Source: JABFRJ01 sp964389095 (GTDB lineage Bacteria; Pseudomonadota; Alphaproteobacteria; Rhizobiales; Hyphomicrobiaceae). From it: a stretch of DNA of 17,059 nt. The notes under the pieces are model-generated. The model saw only the letters and a program-made list of their open reading frames with translations. It did no database searches and was not told the origin of the DNA. Within the stretch, counting starts at the first letter, position 1. Each line of letters begins with the position of its first letter. Below, in pieces: positions 1 through 7,962 of this stretch. Location of the stretch: positions 1 through 17,059 of the forward strand of contig CAYMEB010000092.1 in assembly GCA_964389095.1 (NCBI GenBank), read 5' to 3'. Made by a program: the position numbers and the translations under genes.

Positions 1-1
1 C

Positions 2-766
2 GACATCCGTCGCCAGCCGATCCCGGTGCTGCCGACCGTGCACTACAACATGGGCGGCATCCCCACGAACTATCACGGCGAGGTCCTCACGTTGAGGAAC
101 GGAAACCCCGACACCATCGTCCCGGGCCTGATGGCGATCGGCGAGGCCGCCTGCGTCTCGGTGCACGGCGCCAACCGGTTGGGTTCCAACTCGCTCATCG
201 ACCTCGTCGTATTCGGCCGTGCCGCCGGTCTGCGCTGCGGTGAGACCGTCGAGAGCGGATCCCATCGCGACCTGCCGGCCGACGCCGGCGAGCTTGCGCT
301 CTCGCGCCTCGATCATTTCCGCAACGCCAAGGGCGGCACGCCGATCGCCGCCCTGCGCCTGCGCATGCAGAAGCTGATGCAGACAAACTGCGCGGTGTTC
401 CGCGACGGCCCCGTGCTTCAGGAAGGCGTGGCGAAGATTGCGGAAGTCTGGTCGGGCAGCGACGACATCGGCGTATCCGATCGCTCGCTCGTGTGGAACT
501 CGGATCTGGTCGAGACGCTCGAGTACGACAACCTGATTTCGCAGGCGGCCGTCACCATGTATTCGGCCGAGAACCGCAAGGAGAGCCGCGGCGCCCACGC
601 GCGGGAGGATTTCCCCAACCGCGACGACACGGCATGGATGAAGCACACGCTCGCCTGGGCCGACGACGCCAAGCGCAGCGTGACCATCGACTATCGCCCC
701 GTCCACACCTACACGATGACGCCGAACGAGGTGGAGTACATCCCGCCGAAGGCGCGCGTGTACTGA
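2..766 (+). CDS. sdhA: Succinate dehydrogenase flavoprotein subunit, C-terminal part (5' end outside window)
   Basis: This is the catalytic FAD subunit of succinate dehydrogenase (complex II, TCA cycle, cytoplasmic face of the inner membrane). It oxidises succinate to fumarate. The frame is open from base 2 with no start, so only the last 255 or so residues are present. Visible residue 14 is the His of HYNMGG and visible residue 59 is the Arg of GANRLGSNSL. Their spacing of 45 equals that of the E. coli active-site pair His354/Arg399. The SdhA C-terminal capping region follows and ends with the typical EVEYIPPKARVY. The FAD-binding N-terminus and the flavin-linkage His are off the window. The expected partner sdhB does not follow; the next gene is convergent. 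Family assignment is very secure. Confidence 0.97.
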   Translation, partial: DIRRQPIPVLPTVHYNMGGIPTNYHGEVLTLRNGNPDTIVPGLMAIGEAACVSVHGANRLGSNSLIDLVVFGRAAGLRCGETVESGSHRDLPADAGELALSRLDHFRNAKGGTPIAALRLRMQKLMQTNCAVFRDGPVLQEGVAKIAEVWSGSDDIGVSDRSLVWNSDLVETLEYDNLISQAAVTMYSAENRKESRGAHAREDFPNRDDTAWMKHTLAWADDAKRSVTIDYRPVHTYTMTPNEVEYIPPKARVY

Positions 767-786
767 TCCGCTATCGCGGTTTCTTT

Positions 787-820
787 ACCGGCCCGGATGG
801 CGCAAGCCGTCCGGGCCGGT
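787..820. terminator. Strong hairpin between convergent sdhA and prpE, probable bidirectional terminator
   Basis: Arms 787-797 and 810-820 are perfect complements (ACCGGCCCGGA / TCCGGGCCGGT). The stem continues through a T-G pair and GGC/GCC to a GCAA tetraloop, about 15 pairs in all. It begins 21 bases after the sdhA stop, in a 114-base convergent gap that holds nothing else recognisable. Neither strand has a U-tract after the stem, so a classic intrinsic terminator is not shown. It could instead protect the 3' end of the transcript. Confidence 0.5.
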
Positions 821-880
821 CGCTTGTGGGTGTCGGCGCAGGCCATCTACGCATCTGCATCGTGCCGGCGCCGATAGCTC

Positions 881-2806
881 TCACCCGGCCTTCGCCGCAA
901 GCCCCTTGGTCTTCAGCACCGAAGTGATTTCGTCGAGAATGACGGGGTCGTCGATCGTCGCCGGCATCTTCCACGCCTCACCGTCCGCGATTGCGCGCAT
1001 CGTGCCGCGCAGGATCTTGCCCGAGCGGGTCTTGGGCAGCCGCGGCACCGTCATCACGGTCTTGAATGCGGCCACCGGCCCGATCACGTCGCGCACCAGC
1101 TTGACCACCTCGTTTTCGATCTCGCCGTGCGGCCGGTTCACGCCGGCATTGAGAACGATCAATCCGGCCGGCAGCTGCCCCTTCATGTCGTCGGCGATGC
1201 CGATCACCGCGCACTCGGCCACGTCCTTGTGACGGGCGACCACTTCTTCCATCTGTCCGGTGGAGAGGCGGTGGCCGGCGACGTTGATCACGTCGTCCGT
1301 GCGCGCCATCACGTAGGCGTAGCCGTCGGCATCGATGTAGCCCGCGTCCGAGGTCGTGTAGTAGCCGGGGAAGTCGGCGAGGTAGCTTTTGCGGAACCGT
1401 TCGTCGTTGCCCCACAGCGTCGGCAGCGCCGACGGCGGCAGCGGCAGTTTCACCGCCAGCGTGCCGGGCTGGCCGGCCGGGACCGGCTGACCCTTCTCGT
1501 CGAGCGCCTGCAGGTCGTAGCCCGGCATCGGAACTGTCGGCGAGCCGTACTTGACGGGCAACTGCCCGAGCCCGACCGGGTTTCCGCAGATCGCCCAGCC
1601 GGTCTCCGTCTGCCACCAGTGGTCGATCACCGGCACCTTGAGCACCCGCTCGGCCCACTTGATCGTCTCGGGATCGGCGCGTTCGCCGGCCAGGAAAAGC
1701 GTGCGCATCTTCGAGAGGTCGTAGGCGGCAACGAGCTTGCCTTCCGGGTCTTCTTTCTTGATCGCACGGAAGGCCGTCGGCGCGGTGAACAGGGCGGTCA
1801 CCTTGTGCTCGCTGATAACGCGCCAGAAGGCGCCGGCGTCGGGCGTGCCGACCGGCTTGCCCTCGTACATCAGCGTGGTCGCCCCGTGCAGCAGCGGCGC
1901 ATAGACGATGTAGCTGTGGCCGACAACCCAGCCGACATCGGACGCGGCCCAGAACACCTCGCCGGGCTCGATGCCGTAGTGGTTCGGCATCGACCACTTG
2001 AGCGCGACCATGTGCCCGCCGTTGTCGCGCACAACGCCTTTGGGCTGCCCCGTGGTCCCCGAAGTATAGAGGATGTAGAGCGGATCGGTGGCATGGACGT
2101 CCACGCAAGGAGCCCGCTCCCCGCGCAGGCGCGCCGCCGCGACCTCGCCGGCCCAGTTCAGATCGCGCCCCGCGATCATGCTGGCTTCCGAGCCGTCGCG
2201 GTGGAGCATCAGGACCTTCGACGGCTTGTGGTCTGACAGCTCGATGGCACGGTCGATCAGGGGCTTGTATTGCACTTTGCGGCCGGGCTCGATGCCGTGC
2301 GAGGCGGCCATGATCGCGACCGGCTTGCTGTCGGCGATACGGGTGGCGAGTTCGCTTGCCGCGAAGCCTCCGAAAACCACCGAGTGGATTGCGCCGATGC
2401 GGGCGCAGGCCAGCATCGCAATGGCCGCCTCCGGGATCATCGGCATGTAGATGATCACTCGGTCGCCTTTCTCGATGCCCATGGAGGTCAGGACGGCTGC
2501 CAGCGTCGCCACTTCCTCCGTCATCGCGGCGTAGGTGTAGGTGCGCTTCTGGCCGGTAACGGGACTGTCGTAGATGAGTGCCGTCCGTTCGCCGTGGCCG
2601 GCTTTGACGTGGCGGTCGAGGCAATTCCAAGCGGTGTTGCAGACCGCGCCCGGGAACCAGCGCCCGTACTGGCCCGAGAACGGGTCGAAGACCTTGTCCC
2701 AGATGCGAAACCAGTCGATCTCGCGTGCGGCCGTTGCCCAGAAGCCCTCCGGGTCCTTCTTCCAGGCGGCATAAACCTCGTGATAGCGGCTCTTGGCGGC
2801 GGTCAT
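881..2806 (-). CDS. prpE: Propionyl-CoA synthetase (AMP-forming acyl-CoA synthetase, PrpE/Acs family)
   Basis: A 641-residue cytosolic adenylate-forming enzyme that makes an acyl-CoA from a short-chain acid, ATP and CoA, most likely propionate. The N-terminal acetyl-CoA synthetase-type region comes first, then the nucleotide loop YTSGTTG at 247-253, WWQTETGW, the hinge region (YTTSDAGYIDADGY, TDDVINVAGHRL) and the C-terminal PKTRSGK. The catalytic Lys is K597, close to Lys592 of Salmonella PrpE. Length fits PrpE (about 630), and the GHSYIVYAPL and RDNGGH stretches look more like PrpE than acetyl-CoA synthetase, but acetate use is not excluded. The open frame extends 43 codons further upstream. 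The ATG at 2806 is chosen because GGAG (2817-2820) lies 10 bases before it and the extension is low-complexity Arg-rich sequence. The gene is monocistronic here and divergent from the gene at 3099. Confidence 0.92.
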   Translation of the reverse strand: MTAAKSRYHEVYAAWKKDPEGFWATAAREIDWFRIWDKVFDPFSGQYGRWFPGAVCNTAWNCLDRHVKAGHGERTALIYDSPVTGQKRTYTYAAMTEEVATLAAVLTSMGIEKGDRVIIYMPMIPEAAIAMLACARIGAIHSVVFGGFAASELATRIADSKPVAIMAASHGIEPGRKVQYKPLIDRAIELSDHKPSKVLMLHRDGSEASMIAGRDLNWAGEVAAARLRGERAPCVDVHATDPLYILYTSGTTGQPKGVVRDNGGHMVALKWSMPNHYGIEPGEVFWAASDVGWVVGHSYIVYAPLLHGATTLMYEGKPVGTPDAGAFWRVISEHKVTALFTAPTAFRAIKKEDPEGKLVAAYDLSKMRTLFLAGERADPETIKWAERVLKVPVIDHWWQTETGWAICGNPVGLGQLPVKYGSPTVPMPGYDLQALDEKGQPVPAGQPGTLAVKLPLPPSALPTLWGNDERFRKSYLADFPGYYTTSDAGYIDADGYAYVMARTDDVINVAGHRLSTGQMEEVVARHKDVAECAVIGIADDMKGQLPAGLIVLNAGVNRPHGEIENEVVKLVRDVIGPVAAFKTVMTVPRLPKTRSGKILRGTMRAIADGEAWKMPATIDDPVILDEITSVLKTKGLAAKAG

Positions 2807-3098
2807 TTCACGGCATCTCCGAGTTTGCCGGCTTTTCGTGCACTGTCGCCGTACAGGCGCCTGCCGTCCATTGGCAATGCGTTGGCGACAGCCTGTCGCA
2901 GGCCGGCGCCGGCCTCCACCCGCCGCGTACCGCATCTCGGATCGGCCCCGACAATGGCCGCGCCCCCACGCGCAACCACGAATCGCGCCACGAGTTATCC
3001 AGCGTTTTCGCGACCGGCAGGATCATGTCCGGCGATCCGCGATGCTACCGTTTTCCGGCGAATCGCACACCCGACCAGTTCTGACGAGGGATACCGAG
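2807..3098. promoter_or_regulatory. Divergent intergenic region with operator-like dyads upstream of prpE
   Basis: This gap should carry promoters for prpE (leftward) and the gene at 3099 (rightward). Perfect dyads cluster on the prpE side: GCGACAG-C-CTGTCGC at 2885-2899, CATTG-G-CAATG at 2869-2879 and CAGGCGCCTG at 2854-2863. A lone CTGTCGC half-site sits at 2843-2849, exactly 50 bases from its copy in the first dyad. No convincing -35/-10 pair was found. The rightward gene has GAGGG at 3086-3090, 8 bases before its ATG. Confidence 0.35.
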
Positions 3099-4025
3099 AT
3101 GGCCGACGGCAGCCAGGCGACCCGGACCGAGATTGCAGCGCGCAACGCCGCCGCGGGCGCAGCGCGAGAGGCACAGGCCGAGCCGGCGCCCGCGACACCG
3201 CCGGCGGCCGCGCCCGCCGCCGAGAAGCGGCGCAAGCACGCGAATGCTTCGCGGGCGGTCGACGCGAGCAAGCCCTATCACGAGTTCATCGTCGATGTCT
3301 GGCTGACGAACTTCAATTCCGTCGAGTTTGGCATCTACAAGCACAGCCGCAACAAGGCGAAGTCGCGCCAGTTCACCTCCGACATGGATATCTTCGCCGA
3401 GGTCACCGAGAACGGCGAGCGTACCGGCCTGCTCGGCTACCGGGAGGACCTGTGGAAGAAGAACACCGGCATGGACAAGCGGCTGGTGTTCAAGCTCTTC
3501 AACGAGAGCCTGAATTGGCGCGCGACCATGGACCTCATGCTCGCCCGTTCGCTCCAGCTCACCCTGGGCGCGCGCGGACTGCCGGTGATCGCCTACTCGT
3601 GCAACGTGAACGACCATGCCTTCATGGTCTACGTCGAACGCAGCGCCAACAAGTGGCCGTTCCTGCCGGAGAACTTCTCGTTCTTCATCCTCGAGGACGG
3701 CGCTCCGGAGTTCTATCGGCTGCGGCGCGATTTCTTCGATCTCGCCGGCGACTACACGCTCTACAATCAGCGCAACGAGAAGATCGGGCGCATCAATGGT
3801 CGCGTCTTCACGCTCGGCGGCTACTGGAAGGGCCGCGTCAAGACCGAGCACGCCGATTCCCGCCTGATCATGGTCCTGCAGATGTTCTGCGGTATGCTGG
3901 CTTTCAATCGCGGATCGCGCAAGCACATGCGCCGGCTGTCCCGCGACGTCATGAGCGGCAAGCTGCAGCCGGCCATCGAGAAGCAAGAGGCCGACCTCTA
4001 CATGAATCCGCGCCGGGTGCGCTGA
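3099..4025 (+). CDS. Conserved-looking hypothetical protein with Ala/Pro-rich N-terminal tail
   Basis: Not recognised with confidence. The 308-residue product has an Ala/Pro/Glu-rich, probably disordered tail (about residues 10-55, ending in a basic stretch EKRRKH). A folded region of about 245 residues follows, rich in aromatic and basic residues. No signal peptide, no membrane segment and no catalytic motif can be seen. Residues 218-232 (DYTLYNQRNEKIGRI) followed by an aromatic strand weakly recall the beta-strand pattern of LURP-one/tubby-C-like folds. That is only a visual impression. The ATG at 3099 is preceded by GAGGG with good spacing. The open frame runs upstream to 2793 but overlaps the prpE 5' region and lacks coding character there. 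Codon use inside the folded region is typical of its neighbours, so it is a real gene. Confidence 0.85.
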   Translation: MADGSQATRTEIAARNAAAGAAREAQAEPAPATPPAAAPAAEKRRKHANASRAVDASKPYHEFIVDVWLTNFNSVEFGIYKHSRNKAKSRQFTSDMDIFAEVTENGERTGLLGYREDLWKKNTGMDKRLVFKLFNESLNWRATMDLMLARSLQLTLGARGLPVIAYSCNVNDHAFMVYVERSANKWPFLPENFSFFILEDGAPEFYRLRRDFFDLAGDYTLYNQRNEKIGRINGRVFTLGGYWKGRVKTEHADSRLIMVLQMFCGMLAFNRGSRKHMRRLSRDVMSGKLQPAIEKQEADLYMNPRRVR

Positions 4026-4060
4026 TCCCCGGAGCGCCGTGGCCACCGGCCGCAGCAAGA

Positions 4061-4082
4061 CAGGCGCGTTGTGACGCGCCTG
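4061..4082. terminator. Hairpin in the convergent gap before rnd
   Basis: Arms CAGGCGCGT (4061-4069) and ACGCGCCTG (4074-4082) are perfectly complementary around a 4-base TGTG loop. The hairpin lies 35 bases after the stop of the upstream + strand gene and 19 bases past the rnd stop on the minus strand. That suits a shared terminator for two convergent genes. There is no U-tract on either side. Confidence 0.45.
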
Positions 4083-4101
4083 CAGGACGCCGCGCAACCA
4101 C

Positions 4102-4719
4102 TCAATGCGCGAACACGTCCATCTCCTCGAAGCCCATCAGGTCGAGCTTGGCGCGGGTGGCGAGGAAGCGGAAGCAGGCCTGGGCCTCGGCCATCCGTCC
4201 GTCACGCGCGAGCATCGCGTCCAGGCGCTGCTTGAGGGCGTGCAGGTGCAGCACGTCCGACGCAGCGTAGGCCTTCTGCTGATCGCTGAGTTTCGCCGCG
4301 CCCCAGTCGGAACTCTGTTGCTGTTTCGACATCTCTATGCCGAGCAGCTCGGCAGACAGGTCCTTCAGGCCGTGCTTGTCGGTGTAGGTGCGCACCAGTT
4401 TCGAAGCGATCTTCGTGCAGTACAGCGGCGCCGTCACGACGCCCAGGTAGCGCTGCAGCACCGCCACGTCGAACCGGGCGAAATGAAAGATCTTGACTAC
4501 GGCGGGATCGACCAGCAGCGCCTTGAGGCGGGGCGCGGAATAGTCCGAGCCGTCGAATTGGACCAGATGAGCGGTGCCGTCGCCGGCCGATAGCTGCACC
4601 ACGCAGAGCCGGTCGCGGTGTGGCTTGAGGCCGAGCGTCTCGCTGTCGACGGCAACGCCGTCCGGAAACTTCAGCCCGGCCGGCAGGTCGCCTTTGTGAA
4701 GCTTGATGATCGGGCTCAT
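4102..4719 (-). CDS. rnd: Ribonuclease D-type 3'-5' exonuclease, short form without HRDC
   Basis: A 205-residue DEDDy exoribonuclease of the RNase D family, expected to trim 3' ends of tRNA and other small RNAs in the cytosol. All exonuclease motifs are visible: Exo I D25-S-E27, Exo II H79-FAR-F83-D84, and Exo III Y151-AAS-D155. The C-terminal HRDC domains of E. coli RNase D (375 residues) are absent; after the exonuclease domain only about 45 residues remain. Short forms like this are common in alphaproteobacteria, so this is unlikely to be a truncation. The ATG at 4719 is supported by GGAGGGG at 4726-4732. It is the last gene of the minus-strand run, 85 bases after the epoxide hydrolase stop. 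It may be read from that transcript, but no functional link is apparent. Confidence 0.92.
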   Translation of the reverse strand: MSPIIKLHKGDLPAGLKFPDGVAVDSETLGLKPHRDRLCVVQLSAGDGTAHLVQFDGSDYSAPRLKALLVDPAVVKIFHFARFDVAVLQRYLGVVTAPLYCTKIASKLVRTYTDKHGLKDLSAELLGIEMSKQQQSSDWGAAKLSDQQKAYAASDVLHLHALKQRLDAMLARDGRMAEAQACFRFLATRAKLDLMGFEEMDVFAH

Positions 4720-4725
4720 TCGCGT

Positions 4726-4732
4726 CCCCTCC
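4726..4732 (-). promoter_or_regulatory. Strong ribosome binding site of rnd
   Basis: On the minus strand GGAGGGG stands 6 bases before the ATG at 4719. This fixes the start and argues against the longer overlapping frame on this strand. Confidence 0.6.
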
Positions 4733-4804
4733 GATGCTCGCTGCTCCGCGCATCGGCTGATCGCGGCCCTCTGTCAAGGCCGGCCGTGCCGGGACGCCGG
4801 GGGA

Positions 4805-5812
4805 TCAGCCGAATTGGGCCTTCCGCCAGCGAATGATCGTGTCCGTGACTTCGGCCGGCTTTTCCTGCTGCGTCCAGTGTCCGCAATCCCGCACGAGATG
4901 GCGGGTCAGGTCGGGGACGATGCGCTCCATGCCGTCCGCGGCCGACGGCGGCAGCACGAGATCGTGTTCGGCCATGATCATCAGCGACGGCACCCGCACC
5001 GTGTGGTCGAGATCCGCCGACCGCTGCCAGTTCCTGCTGAAGTTCCGGTACCAGTTGATCCCCCCGGTGAAGCCGGTCCGCTTGAACGTGCTGACGAAGA
5101 CGGCCATCTCGGCGTCGGTCAGAATCGGCTCGCGACGGTCGAACGAGGGGTGATACGCTTTCACCATGCGCGGGAAATCGAGGCTCACCGTAGACGACGC
5201 TCCGATGCCGGCCTCGCTCGCGTTCTCGCCGTCCGCAGCCTGCCCCCGCTTGATCGGCTTGCGCATGAAGAAACTGAACGTCGTCTCCACGTTGTCTGCG
5301 AAGATGCGATCGGGCGCCCGGTCGGGGTTCTGGAATTGCACGATGTACATCCGTTCGCCGTAACGCCTGCGGAACAGCTCGATCGGATCCATCGGTGCGC
5401 GCGGGAAATGCGGGGTGTTGACGCCGACCACGCCGGCGACCCGGTCGGGATGGCGCAAGCCCATGTTCCAGACGACGAAGCCGCCCCAGTCGTGACCGAC
5501 GAAGATCGCTTTGCGGATTGCGAGGGCATCGAGCAGGCCGAAGAGATCGCCGGTCAGATGCTCCATGTCGTAAGCTTCGACCGGATCGGGGCGGTCGCTC
5601 AGACCGTAGCCGCGCTGATCGGGCGCGATCACCCGGTACCCCGCCGCCGCCAGCCCCTTGATCTGGTGACGCCAGGAATAGGCGAGTTCGGGCCAGCCGT
5701 GGCAGAGCACGATCGGGATAGGATCTTCAGCCGGGCCCGCTTCGTAGTAGGCCATGCGGATGCCGTTGGTGGTCGTGAAGCGCACCGCGGGCATGTCGGG
5801 TAGGTCGGTCAT
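4805..5812 (-). CDS. Soluble epoxide hydrolase, alpha/beta-hydrolase fold
   Basis: A 335-residue cytosolic hydrolase that should open epoxides to vicinal diols. The full epoxide-hydrolase active site can be read: oxyanion motif HGWP (38-41), nucleophile D108 in GHDWGG, charge-relay acid D284 in AEHDLVLPP, and base H312 in DCGHWTQ. Two cap-domain tyrosines match those that activate the epoxide in mammalian soluble epoxide hydrolase: Y156 (RMYIVQF) and Y255 (NWYRN). The NWYRN and DCGHWTQ stretches are strikingly like the human enzyme. Asp rather than Ser at the nucleophile excludes an esterase; haloalkane dehalogenase is less likely given the Tyr pair. Start: the ATG at 5812 precedes TDLPDMPAV. 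The open frame reaches a GTG at 5863 but the added residues are Arg/Pro-rich and not convincing. It is third in the minus-strand enzyme set, 120 bases after the monooxygenase. Confidence 0.93.
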   Translation of the reverse strand: MTDLPDMPAVRFTTTNGIRMAYYEAGPAEDPIPIVLCHGWPELAYSWRHQIKGLAAAGYRVIAPDQRGYGLSDRPDPVEAYDMEHLTGDLFGLLDALAIRKAIFVGHDWGGFVVWNMGLRHPDRVAGVVGVNTPHFPRAPMDPIELFRRRYGERMYIVQFQNPDRAPDRIFADNVETTFSFFMRKPIKRGQAADGENASEAGIGASSTVSLDFPRMVKAYHPSFDRREPILTDAEMAVFVSTFKRTGFTGGINWYRNFSRNWQRSADLDHTVRVPSLMIMAEHDLVLPPSAADGMERIVPDLTRHLVRDCGHWTQQEKPAEVTDTIIRWRKAQFG

Positions 5813-5932
5813 CGTTCCGCTCGCCGTTTCGGGGCGTCGCCGCGCCGGTGCTCCAGGCAGCACCGATCCCGGCCTGCCGTCAAGACAGTGCCGTGTCGAG
5901 CGGGGTTGCGGAGCGGGCGCCGCCGTCCGAGT

Positions 5933-7858
5933 TCAGGCGGCGGCGATCAGGATCGGCTCGAAGAACTTCGTCAGCTCGTCGCGAGCATCGAGCGGCAGCA
6001 CGTCCGCCACGTACTGGTCGGGCCGCACGATCACCGCACAGCCTTGTTCGCGGTCGATGCCGCGCATGTCGAAGATGTCGGCTCCGTTCTTCAGGTCCGG
6101 GCAGAACATTTTTTCGTAGTCTTGCAATCCATAGCGTCCCTTCGCCGGCAGCAGGAAGCCCGGCATATCGCCCAGCACCAGTTCGCGATGCCCCTGCTGG
6201 AAGACCGCGCGCACGTCGATCACGGCGTCGACATCCGCACCTTTCGGCGTGAATCGGCGCACGGCGGAACCCGGGTCGCTATCGAGATGCTCGCACATCG
6301 CGCGCAGTCTCGATCTGGCCGAGGCCGGCGTCTCCCGGTCGCCGAACAGGAACAACCGCCAACGCCCGTCCGCGGCCGTGGTGTCGCCGATCCGGATCGT
6401 CTTGGCGTCGGCGAGCCGTACGACCGGCGCGGAATGAAAACGTGTGCCGATCTCAAACCCTCTGGCGAGGTGCTGATGGCGCGTCGATCCGGTGAGGAGG
6501 GACGCATTGTACTTGGTCGCGGTGCCGGCGGTGTAGCGGCCGTGCTGCACGAAGTAGCGCTGCACCTCCGCGGGTTCGACCCCGTTGGGCACCGTCTCCG
6601 ACTTGAGCGGCGCGCTGAGCATGGCCGCCCATTCCCGGTCGAAGTCGATCAGGGTCTTCGCGATCGCCTGCCGTTCGGCCGAATAGGTGTGCAGCAGCGC
6701 CGGTCGGCTGCGGCCGCGCAGTACCGCCGCGAGCTTCCAGCCCAGGTTGAAGCTGTCCTGCATGGAGACGTTCATGCCTTGGCCGGCCTTCGGGCTGTGG
6801 GTATGGCAAGCATCCCCCGCGATGAAGACATGAGGAAGCCGCGTCGCCACCTCGGTTTCGGGAACGTCGTCGAACTTGTCGCACAGGCGCTGTCCGATCT
6901 CGTAGACCGACCACCAGGCGACCTCCTTGACCTCCAGCGTGTAGGGTCGCAGGACCCGCTGCGCCGCCGCGATCAGTCGCTCGATCGTGATGTTGCGTGC
7001 TGCGACCCGCTCGTCGGCCCTCAGTTTGTCCATCTCCACGTAGATGCGCACGAGATAGCCGCCCTCGCGCGGGATCAGCACGATGCTGCCTTCCTCTGCG
7101 GACTGGATTAGCCCCTTCATGCGAATGTCGGGGAAATCGGTGACCGCGAGGACGTCCATGACGCCCCAAGCCTGGTTCAGCGGTTCGCCCTTCAATTCCC
7201 GGCCGAGAGCCTGGCGCACGGCGCTTCGCGCGCCGTCGCATCCGACGACGTAGCGGGCCTTGACCGTCTCGGTCTTGCCCTTCGAGGCCCTGTCGACCCG
7301 CTCCAGCGTCACCGTCACTGGAAGGGTGGAAGCGCCGGAAGGATCTATGGTCAGGCCGGCGAGCCGCCGGTTGTAGTTCGGCTCCAGCCGGCTCGGCGAA
7401 TTGCGCATCACCTCGAGGTAGAAATCGTGCACGCGCGCTTGGTTGAGGATGACGTGCGGAAACTCCGACAGACCGTCTTCCACGTCCTGGATTCGCCCGC
7501 TGCGAACGATCCGCCCCCTATCGGCGGGATCTGGTTTCCAGAACGTGGTCTCGTTGACCCAATAGGCTTCGCGCAAGATCCGTTCCGCGAAACCGAAGGC
7601 CTGGAACATCTCCATGGTGCGGCAGGCGATGCCGTCGGCTTGCCCCAGTTCGAGCGGGCCGGACTTCTGCTCCACGATCCGTGTCTTGATCTCGGGGAAC
7701 GCCGACAGCTGCGCAGCCAGCGTCAGTCCGGCAGGACCGCAGCCCACGATGAGGACGTCGACCTCCCCCGGCAGCGTCTCGCTCCAGCGCGCCTCGGGAG
7801 CCAGCGGATCGGCGATGTCGGGATCTCGGGCGCGAAAGCCGTTGGAATGGAATTGCAT
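5933..7858 (-). CDS. FAD-dependent aromatic monooxygenase, MobA (3-hydroxybenzoate 4-hydroxylase)/phenol hydroxylase type
   Basis: A 641-residue class A flavoprotein hydroxylase that should use NAD(P)H and O2 to hydroxylate a phenolic ring. The Rossmann GCGPAG motif is at 39-44, the DG motif at GCDGARS (D208), and the second FAD motif at GDACHTHSPKAGQGMN (D349). From about residue 460 a C-terminal thioredoxin-like domain without a CXXC pair is present, as in phenol hydroxylases. Length and the DACHTHSPKAGQGMN block fit Comamonas MobA (639 residues), which yields protocatechuate from 3-hydroxybenzoate, but the true substrate cannot be read from sequence. The open frame extends upstream to 8326 into the next gene. 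The ATG at 7858 is chosen because homologues begin like this and AGGAT lies about 8 bases before it. It sits between a deiodinase-like flavoprotein and an epoxide hydrolase, suggesting aromatic catabolism. Confidence 0.9.
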   Translation of the reverse strand: MQFHSNGFRARDPDIADPLAPEARWSETLPGEVDVLIVGCGPAGLTLAAQLSAFPEIKTRIVEQKSGPLELGQADGIACRTMEMFQAFGFAERILREAYWVNETTFWKPDPADRGRIVRSGRIQDVEDGLSEFPHVILNQARVHDFYLEVMRNSPSRLEPNYNRRLAGLTIDPSGASTLPVTVTLERVDRASKGKTETVKARYVVGCDGARSAVRQALGRELKGEPLNQAWGVMDVLAVTDFPDIRMKGLIQSAEEGSIVLIPREGGYLVRIYVEMDKLRADERVAARNITIERLIAAAQRVLRPYTLEVKEVAWWSVYEIGQRLCDKFDDVPETEVATRLPHVFIAGDACHTHSPKAGQGMNVSMQDSFNLGWKLAAVLRGRSRPALLHTYSAERQAIAKTLIDFDREWAAMLSAPLKSETVPNGVEPAEVQRYFVQHGRYTAGTATKYNASLLTGSTRHQHLARGFEIGTRFHSAPVVRLADAKTIRIGDTTAADGRWRLFLFGDRETPASARSRLRAMCEHLDSDPGSAVRRFTPKGADVDAVIDVRAVFQQGHRELVLGDMPGFLLPAKGRYGLQDYEKMFCPDLKNGADIFDMRGIDREQGCAVIVRPDQYVADVLPLDARDELTKFFEPILIAAA

Positions 7859-7931
7859 GCTCGGCGATCCTGTTTGGCGCCGGTCCGGCGCGGGGTGGAC
7901 GCTTCGAGAATACGATCGAGCGATCGGATTG

Positions 7932-7953
7932 CCAGCGGGCAAAACGCCCGTGG
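7932..7953 (-). terminator. Hairpin just after the deiodinase-like gene, possible attenuating terminator
   Basis: CGGGC (7936-7940) pairs with GCCCG (7946-7950) across a 5-base loop. CCA/TGG (7932-7934, 7951-7953) add three outer pairs past a one-base bulge. On the minus strand it starts 9 bases after the stop of the flavoprotein gene and ends about 70 bases before the monooxygenase start. No U-tract follows, so it may lower read-through or stabilise the upstream message rather than end transcription. Confidence 0.25.
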
Positions 7954-7962
7954 CCTGCCGGC

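Noticed and set aside
978..2630. 550-codon frame overlapping prpE on the same strand
   Set aside because: Arg/Pro-rich, domain-free product in another frame of prpE; typical GC-driven artefact.
3045..4097. 350-codon frame antisense to the gene at 3099
   Set aside because: Both strands are open here, but the + strand has a good RBS, balanced composition and fold-like sequence; the minus product is charged and repetitive.
2270..4270. 666-codon + strand frame crossing from prpE antisense through the gene at 3099 into rnd antisense
   Set aside because: It spans three genes on two strands and its translation is Arg/Gly/His-rich with no domain.
4731..4755. Inverted repeat CCGATGC...GCATCGG next to the rnd RBS, considered as a translational control hairpin
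   Set aside because: Only 7 pairs with a 12-base loop; too weak to separate from chance in this GC content.
5933..7858. Symbol mobA for the monooxygenase
   Set aside because: Similarity to 3-hydroxybenzoate 4-hydroxylase is good, but the substrate is unproven and the symbol also names molybdenum cofactor and plasmid mobilisation genes.
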